From Pseudomonadota bacterium (GTDB lineage Bacteria; Pseudomonadota; Gammaproteobacteria; Burkholderiales; Burkholderiaceae_B): 20,135 nt of DNA. The DNA is taken from positions 1 to 20,135 of the forward strand of contig JAEYZR010000122.1 of assembly GCA_023427945.1 (NCBI GenBank), in the 5' to 3' direction. The notes under the pieces were generated by a model that did no database searches, was not told the DNA's origin, and saw only the letters and a list, made by a program, of their open reading frames with translations. A program made the translations under genes and the position numbers. Positions 14,353 through 20,135 of this stretch are shown piece by piece; position 1 is the first letter of the stretch, and the number at the start of each line of letters is the position of its first letter.

Positions 14353-15477
14353 ATGCAGAACCGCTTAGCGTCATCCTCAGCCTCCAGTGCGGTCAGCCTG
14401 GAAGGCGTCGTCAAGAAATACCGCCAGCAGACCGTGCTGCACGAACTCTCCCTGAAGATCCGGCCCGGGGAGTTCCTGACTTTGCTGGGGCCCTCGGGCT
14501 GCGGCAAGACCACCCTGCTCAACCTGATTGCCGGCTTCGCGCAAGCGGACAACGGCGAGATATTCATCCAGGATCAACCGGTCACCGATCTGCCGCCTCA
14601 TCAGCGCGAGATCGGCATCGTCTTCCAGAACTACGCCTTGTTCCCGCACATGACCGTGGAGCGCAATATCGGCTATGGCTTGCGCATGCGCCGGATGGCG
14701 CCTGCCGAGATCGCCGCGCGCGTGCAGGAGGCGATGGCGATGGTGAAGCTCGACGGCCTGGGCGATCGCAAGCCGCGCGAGCTTTCCGGAGGCCAGCAGC
14801 AGCGCGTGGCGCTGGCCCGCGCTCTGGTGATCCGCCCCAAGGTGCTGCTGCTGGACGAACCTTTTTCCGCACTGGACAAGGGCCTGCGCTCGGCCATGCA
14901 GGTGGAGATTCGCGAGATTCAACGCAAGCTGGGGGTGACCACGGTCTTTGTCACTCACGATCAAAGCGAGGCACTCGCCATGTCAGACCGGATCGCGGTC
15001 ATGGAACGCGGCGAGATTCGGCAGGTGGCAACGCCCGACGAACTCTATCGCAACCCGCAGGATCCCTTCGTGGCGTCGTTCCTGGGGGATGTGAACGTGC
15101 TTCCTGCGCACTACCACGGCATCGATTCAGAGGGTATTTTGCTGCGCCTGGGCGTGGGACTGATGCGTGTCACGCGCGAACGCCTGGTGGGCGGTTCGCA
15201 CGAGGGACGCCGCCTGGAAGTCTACGTGCGTCCAGAGCAGATCAGCATGGAGACCCTGAATGGCACTTCGGTGCTCAGCGGCACGGTGATCAATCATGTG
15301 TTTCAGGGCGACCACGTCGACTCCTATGTCGATGTGGATCTTCCTGTGGCGGGGCATCAGCGCGTGATGGTGCGCAGCCCCGGTCTGGATGCCATGGAGA
15401 AATGGCCGGTCGGATCGGTCACCGGTCTGGCGCTTTCGGGCAACGGCATCAGCGTGTTCGAGGTGGCGGCGTCATGA
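14353..15477 (+). CDS. ABC importer ATP-binding protein, PotA-like (polyamine/Fe/opine type)
   Basis: The 374-residue protein is an importer ATPase with a C-terminal TOBE domain. Motifs are complete: Walker A GPSGCGKTT (46-54), Q-loop FQNYALFPHMTV (Gln92), signature LSGGQQQRVALARAL (144-158), Walker B LLLDEPFSALD (165-175), H-loop VTHDQSEALAMSDRIAVM, then VRPEQISM in the TOBE region. LPPHQREIGIVFQNYALFPHMTV is typical of the PotA/PotG group. The start is uncertain: ATG 14353 begins close to the first beta strand, but an in-frame ATG at 14269 is possible and neither has a strong ribosome-binding site. Matching permeases lie convergent at 18706-20135, not adjacent. Its stop overlaps the next gene by 4 bases. 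Confidence 0.93.
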   Translation: MQNRLASSSASSAVSLEGVVKKYRQQTVLHELSLKIRPGEFLTLLGPSGCGKTTLLNLIAGFAQADNGEIFIQDQPVTDLPPHQREIGIVFQNYALFPHMTVERNIGYGLRMRRMAPAEIAARVQEAMAMVKLDGLGDRKPRELSGGQQQRVALARALVIRPKVLLLDEPFSALDKGLRSAMQVEIREIQRKLGVTTVFVTHDQSEALAMSDRIAVMERGEIRQVATPDELYRNPQDPFVASFLGDVNVLPAHYHGIDSEGILLRLGVGLMRVTRERLVGGSHEGRRLEVYVRPEQISMETLNGTSVLSGTVINHVFQGDHVDSYVDVDLPVAGHQRVMVRSPGLDAMEKWPVGSVTGLALSGNGISVFEVAAS

Positions 15478-16481
15478 CAGTCATTCCTGCCACCATGCAG
15501 GCCATCATCGCCCGCGAGCCTGGCGATGCGAGTGTGTTGACGCTGGCGACGCGGCCTGTGCCTGAACCCGCTCCGGGCGAAGTGCTGCTGCGCGTGCGCT
15601 CGGCAGGCGTGAACCGGCCCGACATCATGCAGCGACAAGGGCTGGCCCGGCCGGCCGAAGGCGTCACCGATGTGCTGGGCCTGGAGGCCTGCGGCGAAGT
15701 CGTGGCTTGCGGCCCCGGTGTGTCCGAAGCCTTGCTCGGCCAGAGAATGATGAGCCTGCTTGCCGGCGGCGGCTATGCGCCCTGGTGCGTGGCACGTGTC
15801 GAGCATTCTTTTGTCGTGCCGCAGAACCTGGATGACGATGCTGCGGCAGCGTTGCCGGAAGGGCTGTTCACCGTCTGGCACAACCTGTTCGAACTCGGTC
15901 GGCTGCGCATGGGCGAAACCGTGCTGATCCACGGCGCTGCGGGCGGCATCGGCACACTGGCTGTACGCATGGCCCATGCGGCGGGCGCCAGGGTCATCGC
16001 CACTGCCGGGCGGGCCGATCGGCTGGCAGCGCTGCGTGACATGGGTGCGGCGCAGGCGATCTGCTATCGCGATACGGATTTCGTGCAGACTTGCCTGGAT
16101 GCCACGCAAGGACGAGGTGTCGATGTCGTGGTGGATGTGGTGGGCGGTGATTACGTGCGCCGCAATCTGCAGGCACTGGGTTTTGGCGGACGTCACATCA
16201 GCCTGTCGTTCCTGCAAGGCGCCACGGTCGAAATCGAGCTGCTCACGCTCATGCAAAAACAGCTGAGCCTGCATTCGTCGACGATGCGCCCGCAAAGCCA
16301 GGCGGAGAAGTCGCGCATGGCTCGGGCCATCGAGCGTCATGTCCTGCCCTTGGTTGCCGATGGCCGCATCGCGCCGCGCATCTCTACCGCCTTGCCGCTG
16401 GCCGAGGCAGGCCACGCCCATCGTATATTGGAGAGCGGCGATGTTTTTGGCAAGGTCGTGCTGCATCCCGAGGCCGTCTGA
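15474..16481 (+). CDS. NAD(P)H quinone oxidoreductase, PIG3 type (zinc-free MDR)
   Basis: The 335-residue protein belongs to the medium-chain dehydrogenase/reductase family, quinone oxidoreductase branch, and probably reduces quinones or activated double bonds with NADPH. The PIG3-like VRSAGVNRPDIMQRQG (41-56), the nucleotide-binding VLIHGAAGGIGTLAVRMA (150-167), VDVVVDVVGG (216-225) and GGRHISLSFLQG are visible. The cysteines and GHE motif of zinc alcohol dehydrogenases are missing. The ATG overlaps the ABC ATPase stop (ATGA), so the two are translationally coupled. The C-terminal PLAEAGHAHRILESGDVFGKVVL is characteristic. True substrate is unknown. Confidence 0.92.
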   Translation: MTVIPATMQAIIAREPGDASVLTLATRPVPEPAPGEVLLRVRSAGVNRPDIMQRQGLARPAEGVTDVLGLEACGEVVACGPGVSEALLGQRMMSLLAGGGYAPWCVARVEHSFVVPQNLDDDAAAALPEGLFTVWHNLFELGRLRMGETVLIHGAAGGIGTLAVRMAHAAGARVIATAGRADRLAALRDMGAAQAICYRDTDFVQTCLDATQGRGVDVVVDVVGGDYVRRNLQALGFGGRHISLSFLQGATVEIELLTLMQKQLSLHSSTMRPQSQAEKSRMARAIERHVLPLVADGRIAPRISTALPLAEAGHAHRILESGDVFGKVVLHPEAV

Positions 16482-16493
16482 ACAGGCGCGGGA

Positions 16494-16538
16494 TGCTCGA
16501 CCGGCGAGCACGTGTTGATCCTCGCGCACGGGCCCGTG
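16494..16538. repeat. Hairpin plus perfect 12-base palindrome in the gap before the GST gene
   Basis: The 89-base gap between the oxidoreductase and GST genes contains TGCTCG-ACCGG-CGAGCA (16494-16510), a 6-base stem with a 5-base loop, and CACGGGCCCGTG (16527-16538), a perfect 12-base palindrome. The GST ribosome-binding region follows. The elements could be an operator pair for an internal promoter or a processing hairpin between cistrons; no U-run follows, which argues against an intrinsic terminator. Confidence 0.5.
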
Positions 16539-16570
16539 ACTTCTTTATCGAGGAAGGGATCCGTCTTCAC

Positions 16571-17191
16571 ATGCTCAAGCTTCTTTATGCTCCAACCTCA
16601 CCCTATGTGCGCAAAGTGGTTGCCTGCGCCCACTTCTCGGGGCTGATCGACCAGATCGAACTGCTCGACAGTGCGGCCAATCCAGTGCGGCGCGATGACC
16701 GGATTGCCGTTCACAACCCGTTGGCCAAAGTGCCGACGCTGATCTTGCCCGATGGCCAGTCGCTGTTCGACAGTCGGGTGATTTGCGAGTATCTGGCGGA
16801 CCTGGGACAGAACACCCATCTCTTTCCTGCTGCGGGGCCGCGTCGCTGGCAGGCCCTGGGGCAACAGGCGCTGGGCGATGGCTTGCTGGATGCGGCCCTG
16901 CTGGCGCGCTACGAGGTGCTGGCACGGCCTGAGCAATCGCAATGGCAGGGTTGGCGTGATGCGCAACTCGTGAAGGTGAACGCCTGCCTGCAGGTGATCG
17001 AGCAGCAGGCAGCCACCCTGGCGCAGCGCGAGCCCACCATTGGCGAACTGACTCTGGCGTGCGCCCTGGGTTACCTGGATTTCCGTTTCCCCGAACTCGA
17101 TTGGCGTGCCGGCCGGCCGAATGCGGCGCGCTGGGAGGCCGAGGTGCGTGCGCTGCCCGCCCTGCAATCCACGATTCCCCACGAACCCTGA
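16571..17191 (+). CDS. Glutathione S-transferase family protein, YibF-like
   Basis: The 206-residue protein has the thioredoxin-like N-terminal domain with YAPTSPYVRKVVACAH (Ser11 in the usual active-site position), NPLAKVPTLILPDGQSLFDSRVICEYL with the glutathione-contacting Val-Pro and Asp-Ser pairs, and an all-helical C-terminal domain with ADGLLDAAL-like GDGLLDAALLARYE and LACALGYLDFRFPELDW. These blocks match E. coli YibF. It may detoxify or conjugate an electrophilic intermediate, or isomerise or reduce a substrate. GAGGAAGGG precedes ATG 16571 by about 11 bases. The frame is open 26 codons further upstream through the palindromes, without family support. It ends 12 bases before the dehydratase-like gene. 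Confidence 0.9.
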   Translation: MLKLLYAPTSPYVRKVVACAHFSGLIDQIELLDSAANPVRRDDRIAVHNPLAKVPTLILPDGQSLFDSRVICEYLADLGQNTHLFPAAGPRRWQALGQQALGDGLLDAALLARYEVLARPEQSQWQGWRDAQLVKVNACLQVIEQQAATLAQREPTIGELTLACALGYLDFRFPELDWRAGRPNAARWEAEVRALPALQSTIPHEP

Positions 17192-17203
17192 GGTGACTCA
17201 CCC

Positions 17204-17692
17204 ATGACCGTTTCCATCGATCCATCGCCCGCTCCTGACCAGGCACAGCGCGACACGATCTGGTTCCTCAATGGTCCCAACGCCAATCTTTATGGCCTGG
17301 ACGCCAACAATATCTACGGCTCCGACAGTTTTCCGGTGTTGCGCGATCGTTGCGAAAAGAAGGCAGCCAGCCTGAACCTGACGCTGCACTTCGTGCAGTC
17401 CAACCATGAAGGACAACTGGTGGACTGGATCCAGCAAGCCCGGGGCGAGGCGCGTGGCATCATCATCAATGCGGCGGGCCTGACCTATTCTTCGGTGCCC
17501 ATACTGGATGCGTTGTTGTCCTTTCCCGGTCGGATCATCGAGGTGCACATGAGCAATATCTGGCGCCGCGAGAGTTTTCGCCACCATTCGTATATCTCCA
17601 AGGCGGCCGATGGCGTGATCGCCGGTCTGGGCGGCGAAGGGTATGAACTGGCCATCGAGGCCATGACGCGCCTGCTGGCGCGAACCGACTGA
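17204..17692 (+). CDS. Type II 3-dehydroquinate dehydratase homologue with altered active site
   Basis: True type II enzymes dehydrate 3-dehydroquinate in the shikimate or quinate pathways as dodecamers. This 162-residue protein clearly has the fold motifs: FLNGPNANLYG (21-31), VQSNHEGQLVDWI (64-76), IIINAAGLTYSSVP (86-99), IIEVHMSNIWRRESFRHHSYIS (111-132). Compared with the family pattern LGxREPxxYG, the lid Arg is replaced (Asp33 at its position), though the catalytic Tyr38 stays; the THTS substrate-binding His is Tyr95. His115 and Arg126 are kept. An extra 18-residue N-terminal tail precedes the fold. GAGGTGA lies 7 bases before the ATG. Annotation pipelines would call it aroQ, but I doubt that it makes dehydroshikimate; context is catabolic, between a GST and GhrA. 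Confidence 0.85.
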   Translation: MTVSIDPSPAPDQAQRDTIWFLNGPNANLYGLDANNIYGSDSFPVLRDRCEKKAASLNLTLHFVQSNHEGQLVDWIQQARGEARGIIINAAGLTYSSVPILDALLSFPGRIIEVHMSNIWRRESFRHHSYISKAADGVIAGLGGEGYELAIEAMTRLLARTD

Positions 17693-17702
17693 GGAGTTGA
17701 CG

Positions 17703-18659
17703 ATGAGCGGTCGAGATACGACACCTCTCGGTACGATGGTGTTCTACAGCCAGTTCGACGATTTCACGACCTGGAAAAATGCCTTGCAGGCGCGGCTGCC
17801 CGGACTGCGTGTGCTGGATGCCCACGAGGTGCAAGACCCTGCCGACATCGACTATGCCCTGGTATGGAAGCCTCCAGAGCGGTTTTTTGATCGCATGTCC
17901 AGTCTGCGCCTGATCGTCAACCTGGGCGCCGGTGTGGATTCTCTGGTGGGACGCACGGATCTTCCTGCGCATGTCCCCATCACGCGCATCGCCGATCCGG
18001 AGATGTCGCGCATGATGGCCAGCTACGTCCTGTTCGCCACGCTGCGCCATGCGCGCGACATTCCGTGGTTCGAACAGGCGCAGCGTCGCGGCGAGTGGGC
18101 GTATCGCCACCCCACCTCGCCACAGCAGACGCGGGTCGCGATTCTGGGTCTGGGCGAACTGGGCGCGTGCGCCGCACACGAGATCCAGCGCCAGGGGTTC
18201 ACGGTGCTGGGCTGGTCGCGCAGTCCGCGCCAGATCGAAGGCGTGCAGTGCCATGCAGGCATGGATGCGCTGGATACGGTGATCTCGCAGGCAGATATCC
18301 TGGTGGTCATGTTGCCGCTCACGCAGCAGACGCGGGGCGTGCTTGATCGCGAGCGCTTGCTGCGCCTGCCGCGTGGGGCGGCACTCATCAATGTGGCCCG
18401 GGGCGCTCTCGTGGATCAGGCTGCCATGACGGAGCTGCTGCAAAGCGGCCACATAGGCGCGGCCACGCTCGATGTATTCGAACGTGAACCGCTGCCGGGC
18501 GACGATCCACTGTGGCGCATGGAAAACGTGCTGATCACGCCACATCTTGCTTCAGTCGCCATTCCAGAATCGGCGGCAGCGCAGATCGCCGACAATCTCG
18601 TGCGAGTGGCCAACGGAGCGTCGCCTGCCAACCAGGTCGATCCCGCTCGCGGGTATTGA
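17703..18659 (+). CDS. ghrA: Glyoxylate/hydroxypyruvate reductase, GhrA-like D-2-hydroxyacid dehydrogenase
   Basis: GhrA reduces glyoxylate and hydroxypyruvate with NADPH in the cytosol. The 318-residue protein aligns by eye with E. coli GhrA along its length: VFYSQFDDFTTWKNAL, DYALVWKPP (50-58), LGAGVDS (74-80), Rossmann motif ILGLGELG (147-154), NVARGALVD with catalytic Arg233, DVFEREPLP with Glu262, TPHLAS with His281, and the near-identical C-terminus QVDPARGY. ATG 17703 has GAGGAG 6 bases upstream; a TTG two codons earlier is less likely. It is the last gene of the plus-strand operon, 10 bases after the dehydratase homologue. It may reduce a 2-keto acid produced by the preceding enzymes. 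Confidence 0.92.
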   Translation: MSGRDTTPLGTMVFYSQFDDFTTWKNALQARLPGLRVLDAHEVQDPADIDYALVWKPPERFFDRMSSLRLIVNLGAGVDSLVGRTDLPAHVPITRIADPEMSRMMASYVLFATLRHARDIPWFEQAQRRGEWAYRHPTSPQQTRVAILGLGELGACAAHEIQRQGFTVLGWSRSPRQIEGVQCHAGMDALDTVISQADILVVMLPLTQQTRGVLDRERLLRLPRGAALINVARGALVDQAAMTELLQSGHIGAATLDVFEREPLPGDDPLWRMENVLITPHLASVAIPESAAAQIADNLVRVANGASPANQVDPARGY

Positions 18660-18671
18660 GCACGCCGCGCC

Positions 18672-18692
18672 GCCGCCCGCGCGGGGGGCGGC
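18672..18692. terminator. GC-rich hairpin between convergent genes
   Basis: GCCGCCC (18672-18678) pairs with GGGCGGC (18686-18692) around a 7-base loop, in the 46-base gap between the convergent ghrA and permease stop codons. The location is what one expects of a shared bidirectional terminator. There is no T-run on either strand after the stem, so it is not a canonical intrinsic terminator. Confidence 0.4.
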
Positions 18693-18705
18693 CGCTTCAA
18701 CATGC

Positions 18706-19521
18706 TCAGTCCGTATCTTCGATATTGAGGATCTTGCCCAGGCCGAGGAAGTAGTTGGCGAAGGCCAGCAGGCTTGCCGTGACCACGATGTACACCACCG
18801 ATAGCGCCGCCAGTGTCGGATCGGCGTATTCCCGCACATAGTTGTACATGGCCACAGGCAGTGTCTGGGTCATCTGCGTCGTCACGAAAAGCGAAGCCGT
18901 GAACTCGCTGAACGACATGATGGCGGCAAACAACCAGCCGCCGAACAGACCAGGCGCAAGCAGGGGAAGCGTGACGGTGAAGATGACGTTCGAGGGCGAG
19001 GCGCCCAGACTCGCGGCCGCCTGTTCGAGGCGCTCGTCGATGTTTTCCATCGAGACATAGACGCTGCGCATGACGAAGGGCAGCACCAGCATCACGTGAC
19101 ACACGATGACCAGCGCATAGCCACGATCCACGTCGAGCTGGGCCGCCAGTATGAGCAGGCCCAGGCCCAGCGTGAAGTGAGGAATCACCAGGGGCGAGAG
19201 CAGGATCGCCTGCAAGGTGTCCTTGCCGGGAAACGTCATGCGTTTGACGGCGATGGCCAGCGCGGTTCCGACGAACAGGGCGATGAACGATGCCCAGCCC
19301 ATCACGATCAGGCTGGCGCGCAGACCTTGCTGGAAGTCGGGGTAGGTAAATGCGCGGATGAACCATCGCAGGGACCACGATTCGGGCGGGAAGGAGAGCA
19401 GGGCCCGGTCGTTGAACGACGCCATGACCACCACGAATACGGGCAGCAGGACAAACGTCAATATGAGGGTGAGGACGAGCGGTGAGGCGATGCGCAGGGG
19501 CAGGGAGTGTCTGAATGCCAT
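18706..19521 (-). CDS. ABC importer permease, PotC/YdcV-like
   Basis: This 271-residue inner-membrane protein is the second permease of a spermidine/putrescine-type importer. Six hydrophobic segments are visible, the first at IASPLVLTLILTFVLLPVFV, and the cytoplasmic EAA loop is clear: ERLEQAAASLGASPSNVIFTVTLPLLAPGL, the contact point for the ATPase. FNDRALLSFPPESWSLRWF after the first helix is typical of the PotC group. It starts one base after the stop of the upstream permease gene, so the two are coupled. The PotA-like ATPase at 14353 on the other strand is the only candidate energiser in view. Confidence 0.93.
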   Translation of the reverse strand: MAFRHSLPLRIASPLVLTLILTFVLLPVFVVVMASFNDRALLSFPPESWSLRWFIRAFTYPDFQQGLRASLIVMGWASFIALFVGTALAIAVKRMTFPGKDTLQAILLSPLVIPHFTLGLGLLILAAQLDVDRGYALVIVCHVMLVLPFVMRSVYVSMENIDERLEQAAASLGASPSNVIFTVTLPLLAPGLFGGWLFAAIMSFSEFTASLFVTTQMTQTLPVAMYNYVREYADPTLAALSVVYIVVTASLLAFANYFLGLGKILNIEDTD

Positions 19522-19522
19522 G

Positions 19523-20135
19523 TCAGTGGCCTCCCATTGCTTTCAGGCGCCGTGTGCCCCGGTTCAGCAGCATCAGCGAGACGACGGTGAGCGTCAGCCC
19601 CGCAACGCTCAGGCTGGCGGCCAGAGGGAAGTTCATCGAAGAGAATCCAAGTTGGTAGACAAGCGTGGAGATGGTGGGCACACGTCCGCCGCCGATCATC
19701 TGGGGCGTGGCAAACGCGCTGAATGTCCATGCGAAGGACGTGGTGATGCTGGCGATGATGCCTGGCATCGAAAGCGGAAGCGTGACGGTGAGGAAGGTGC
19801 GGATCGGGCCGGCACCCAGGCTTTGTGCCGCTTTTTCATAGGCACGATCGATGTGCGAGATGGCCGTTGCCAGCATGAGCACCACCACCGGAATGGTTAC
19901 GTGCACCAGTGCGATCAGCACGCCAAGCCGCGTGAACATGAGGTTCAAGGGCAAGTCGATCAGGCCGAGCTTGCGCAGCACCGTGTTGATGAAACCATTG
20001 TTGCCCAGCACGATGATCCACGAATACGTGCGAACGATCTCGCCCAGGAACAGCGGCGTGATCGACACGATGAGGATGAACGATTTCAGCAGGCGGTTGC
20101 GCAAGCGCACCAGGGCATAGGCCAGGGGATAGGCC
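19523..20135 (-). CDS. ABC importer permease, PotB-like, 5' end beyond the window
   Basis: This is the first permease of the same importer; its N-terminal part lies outside the window. The visible 203 residues begin AYPLAYALVRLRNRLLKSF, part of an intracellular loop after an early helix, and continue with ILIVSITPLFLGEIVRTYSWIIVLG. The EAA loop IDRAYEKAAQSLGAGPIRTFLTVTLPLSMPGI is intact. The C-terminal segment ends GTRRLKAMGGH. A GTG at 20110 could be mistaken for a start, but the reading frame continues upstream with typical permease sequence. A periplasmic binding protein gene probably lies further upstream. Confidence 0.92.
   Translation of the reverse strand, partial: AYPLAYALVRLRNRLLKSFILIVSITPLFLGEIVRTYSWIIVLGNNGFINTVLRKLGLIDLPLNLMFTRLGVLIALVHVTIPVVVLMLATAISHIDRAYEKAAQSLGAGPIRTFLTVTLPLSMPGIIASITTSFAWTFSAFATPQMIGGGRVPTISTLVYQLGFSSMNFPLAASLSVAGLTLTVVSLMLLNRGTRRLKAMGGH

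Noticed and set aside
15357..16529. 390-codon minus-strand open frame across the quinone oxidoreductase gene
   Set aside because: Shadow of a gene with clear MDR motifs; no family features of its own.
18660..18705. Canonical intrinsic terminator after ghrA
   Set aside because: A stem is present, but neither strand has the required T-run, so I list it only as a probable hairpin terminator of low confidence.
1..20135. tRNA genes, CRISPR arrays, insertion sequences, phage or toxin-antitoxin genes
   Set aside because: I looked on both strands for cloverleaf-like segments, regularly spaced repeats, transposase or integrase motifs and small toxin pairs and found none that I could support.

Overview
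The window looks like a chromosomal segment of a high-GC betaproteobacterium, most likely order Burkholderiales and family Alcaligenaceae (Bordetella/Achromobacter relatives). This rests on recalled gene order (yadG-yadH-ibaG-murA-his genes-tat genes), on the look of the His and Tat proteins, and on the many long antisense reading frames typical of GC-rich DNA. No database search was possible, so the taxon is an inference.

Region 1 (1-10211, all minus strand) is a core housekeeping block, probably one long transcription unit read from right to left: ABC-2 exporter ATPase and permease (yadG, yadH), ibaG (BolA family), murA, hisG, hisD, hisB, hisH, hisA, hisF, hisI, hisE, tatA, tatB and the start of tatC. 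Most joints are 4-base overlaps or very short gaps. Three places break this tight packing: an 85-base gap between hisD and hisB, where related genomes carry hisC but this one does not; a 74-base gap between hisH and hisA with an attenuator-like set of hairpins; and a 100-base gap between hisE and tatA. A perfect TATAAT overlapping an inverted repeat lies just upstream of yadG and is the best promoter candidate for the block.

Region 2 (10328-14047, minus strand) is accessory: a flavin-dependent monooxygenase, a TauD/TfdA-type Fe(II)/2-oxoglutarate dioxygenase, and a periplasmic solute-binding protein of the TctC/Bug family with a twin-arginine-like signal peptide. The 323-base gap between the two oxygenase genes holds a perfect 12-base inverted repeat.

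Region 3 (14353-20135) looks like a transport and catabolism island. On the plus strand, a PotA-like ABC ATPase, a PIG3-type quinone oxidoreductase, a YibF-like glutathione transferase, a divergent type II dehydroquinate dehydratase homologue and a GhrA-like 2-ketoacid reductase lie in line. Convergent to them on the minus strand are two PotB/PotC-like permease genes, the upstream one cut by the window end. ATPase and permeases may form one importer whose small-molecule substrate is processed by the enzymes. The dehydratase homologue keeps the fold motifs and the catalytic Tyr but lacks the lid Arg and a substrate-binding His, so it may have a different substrate.

No rRNA, tRNA, CRISPR array, insertion sequence or phage gene was seen.
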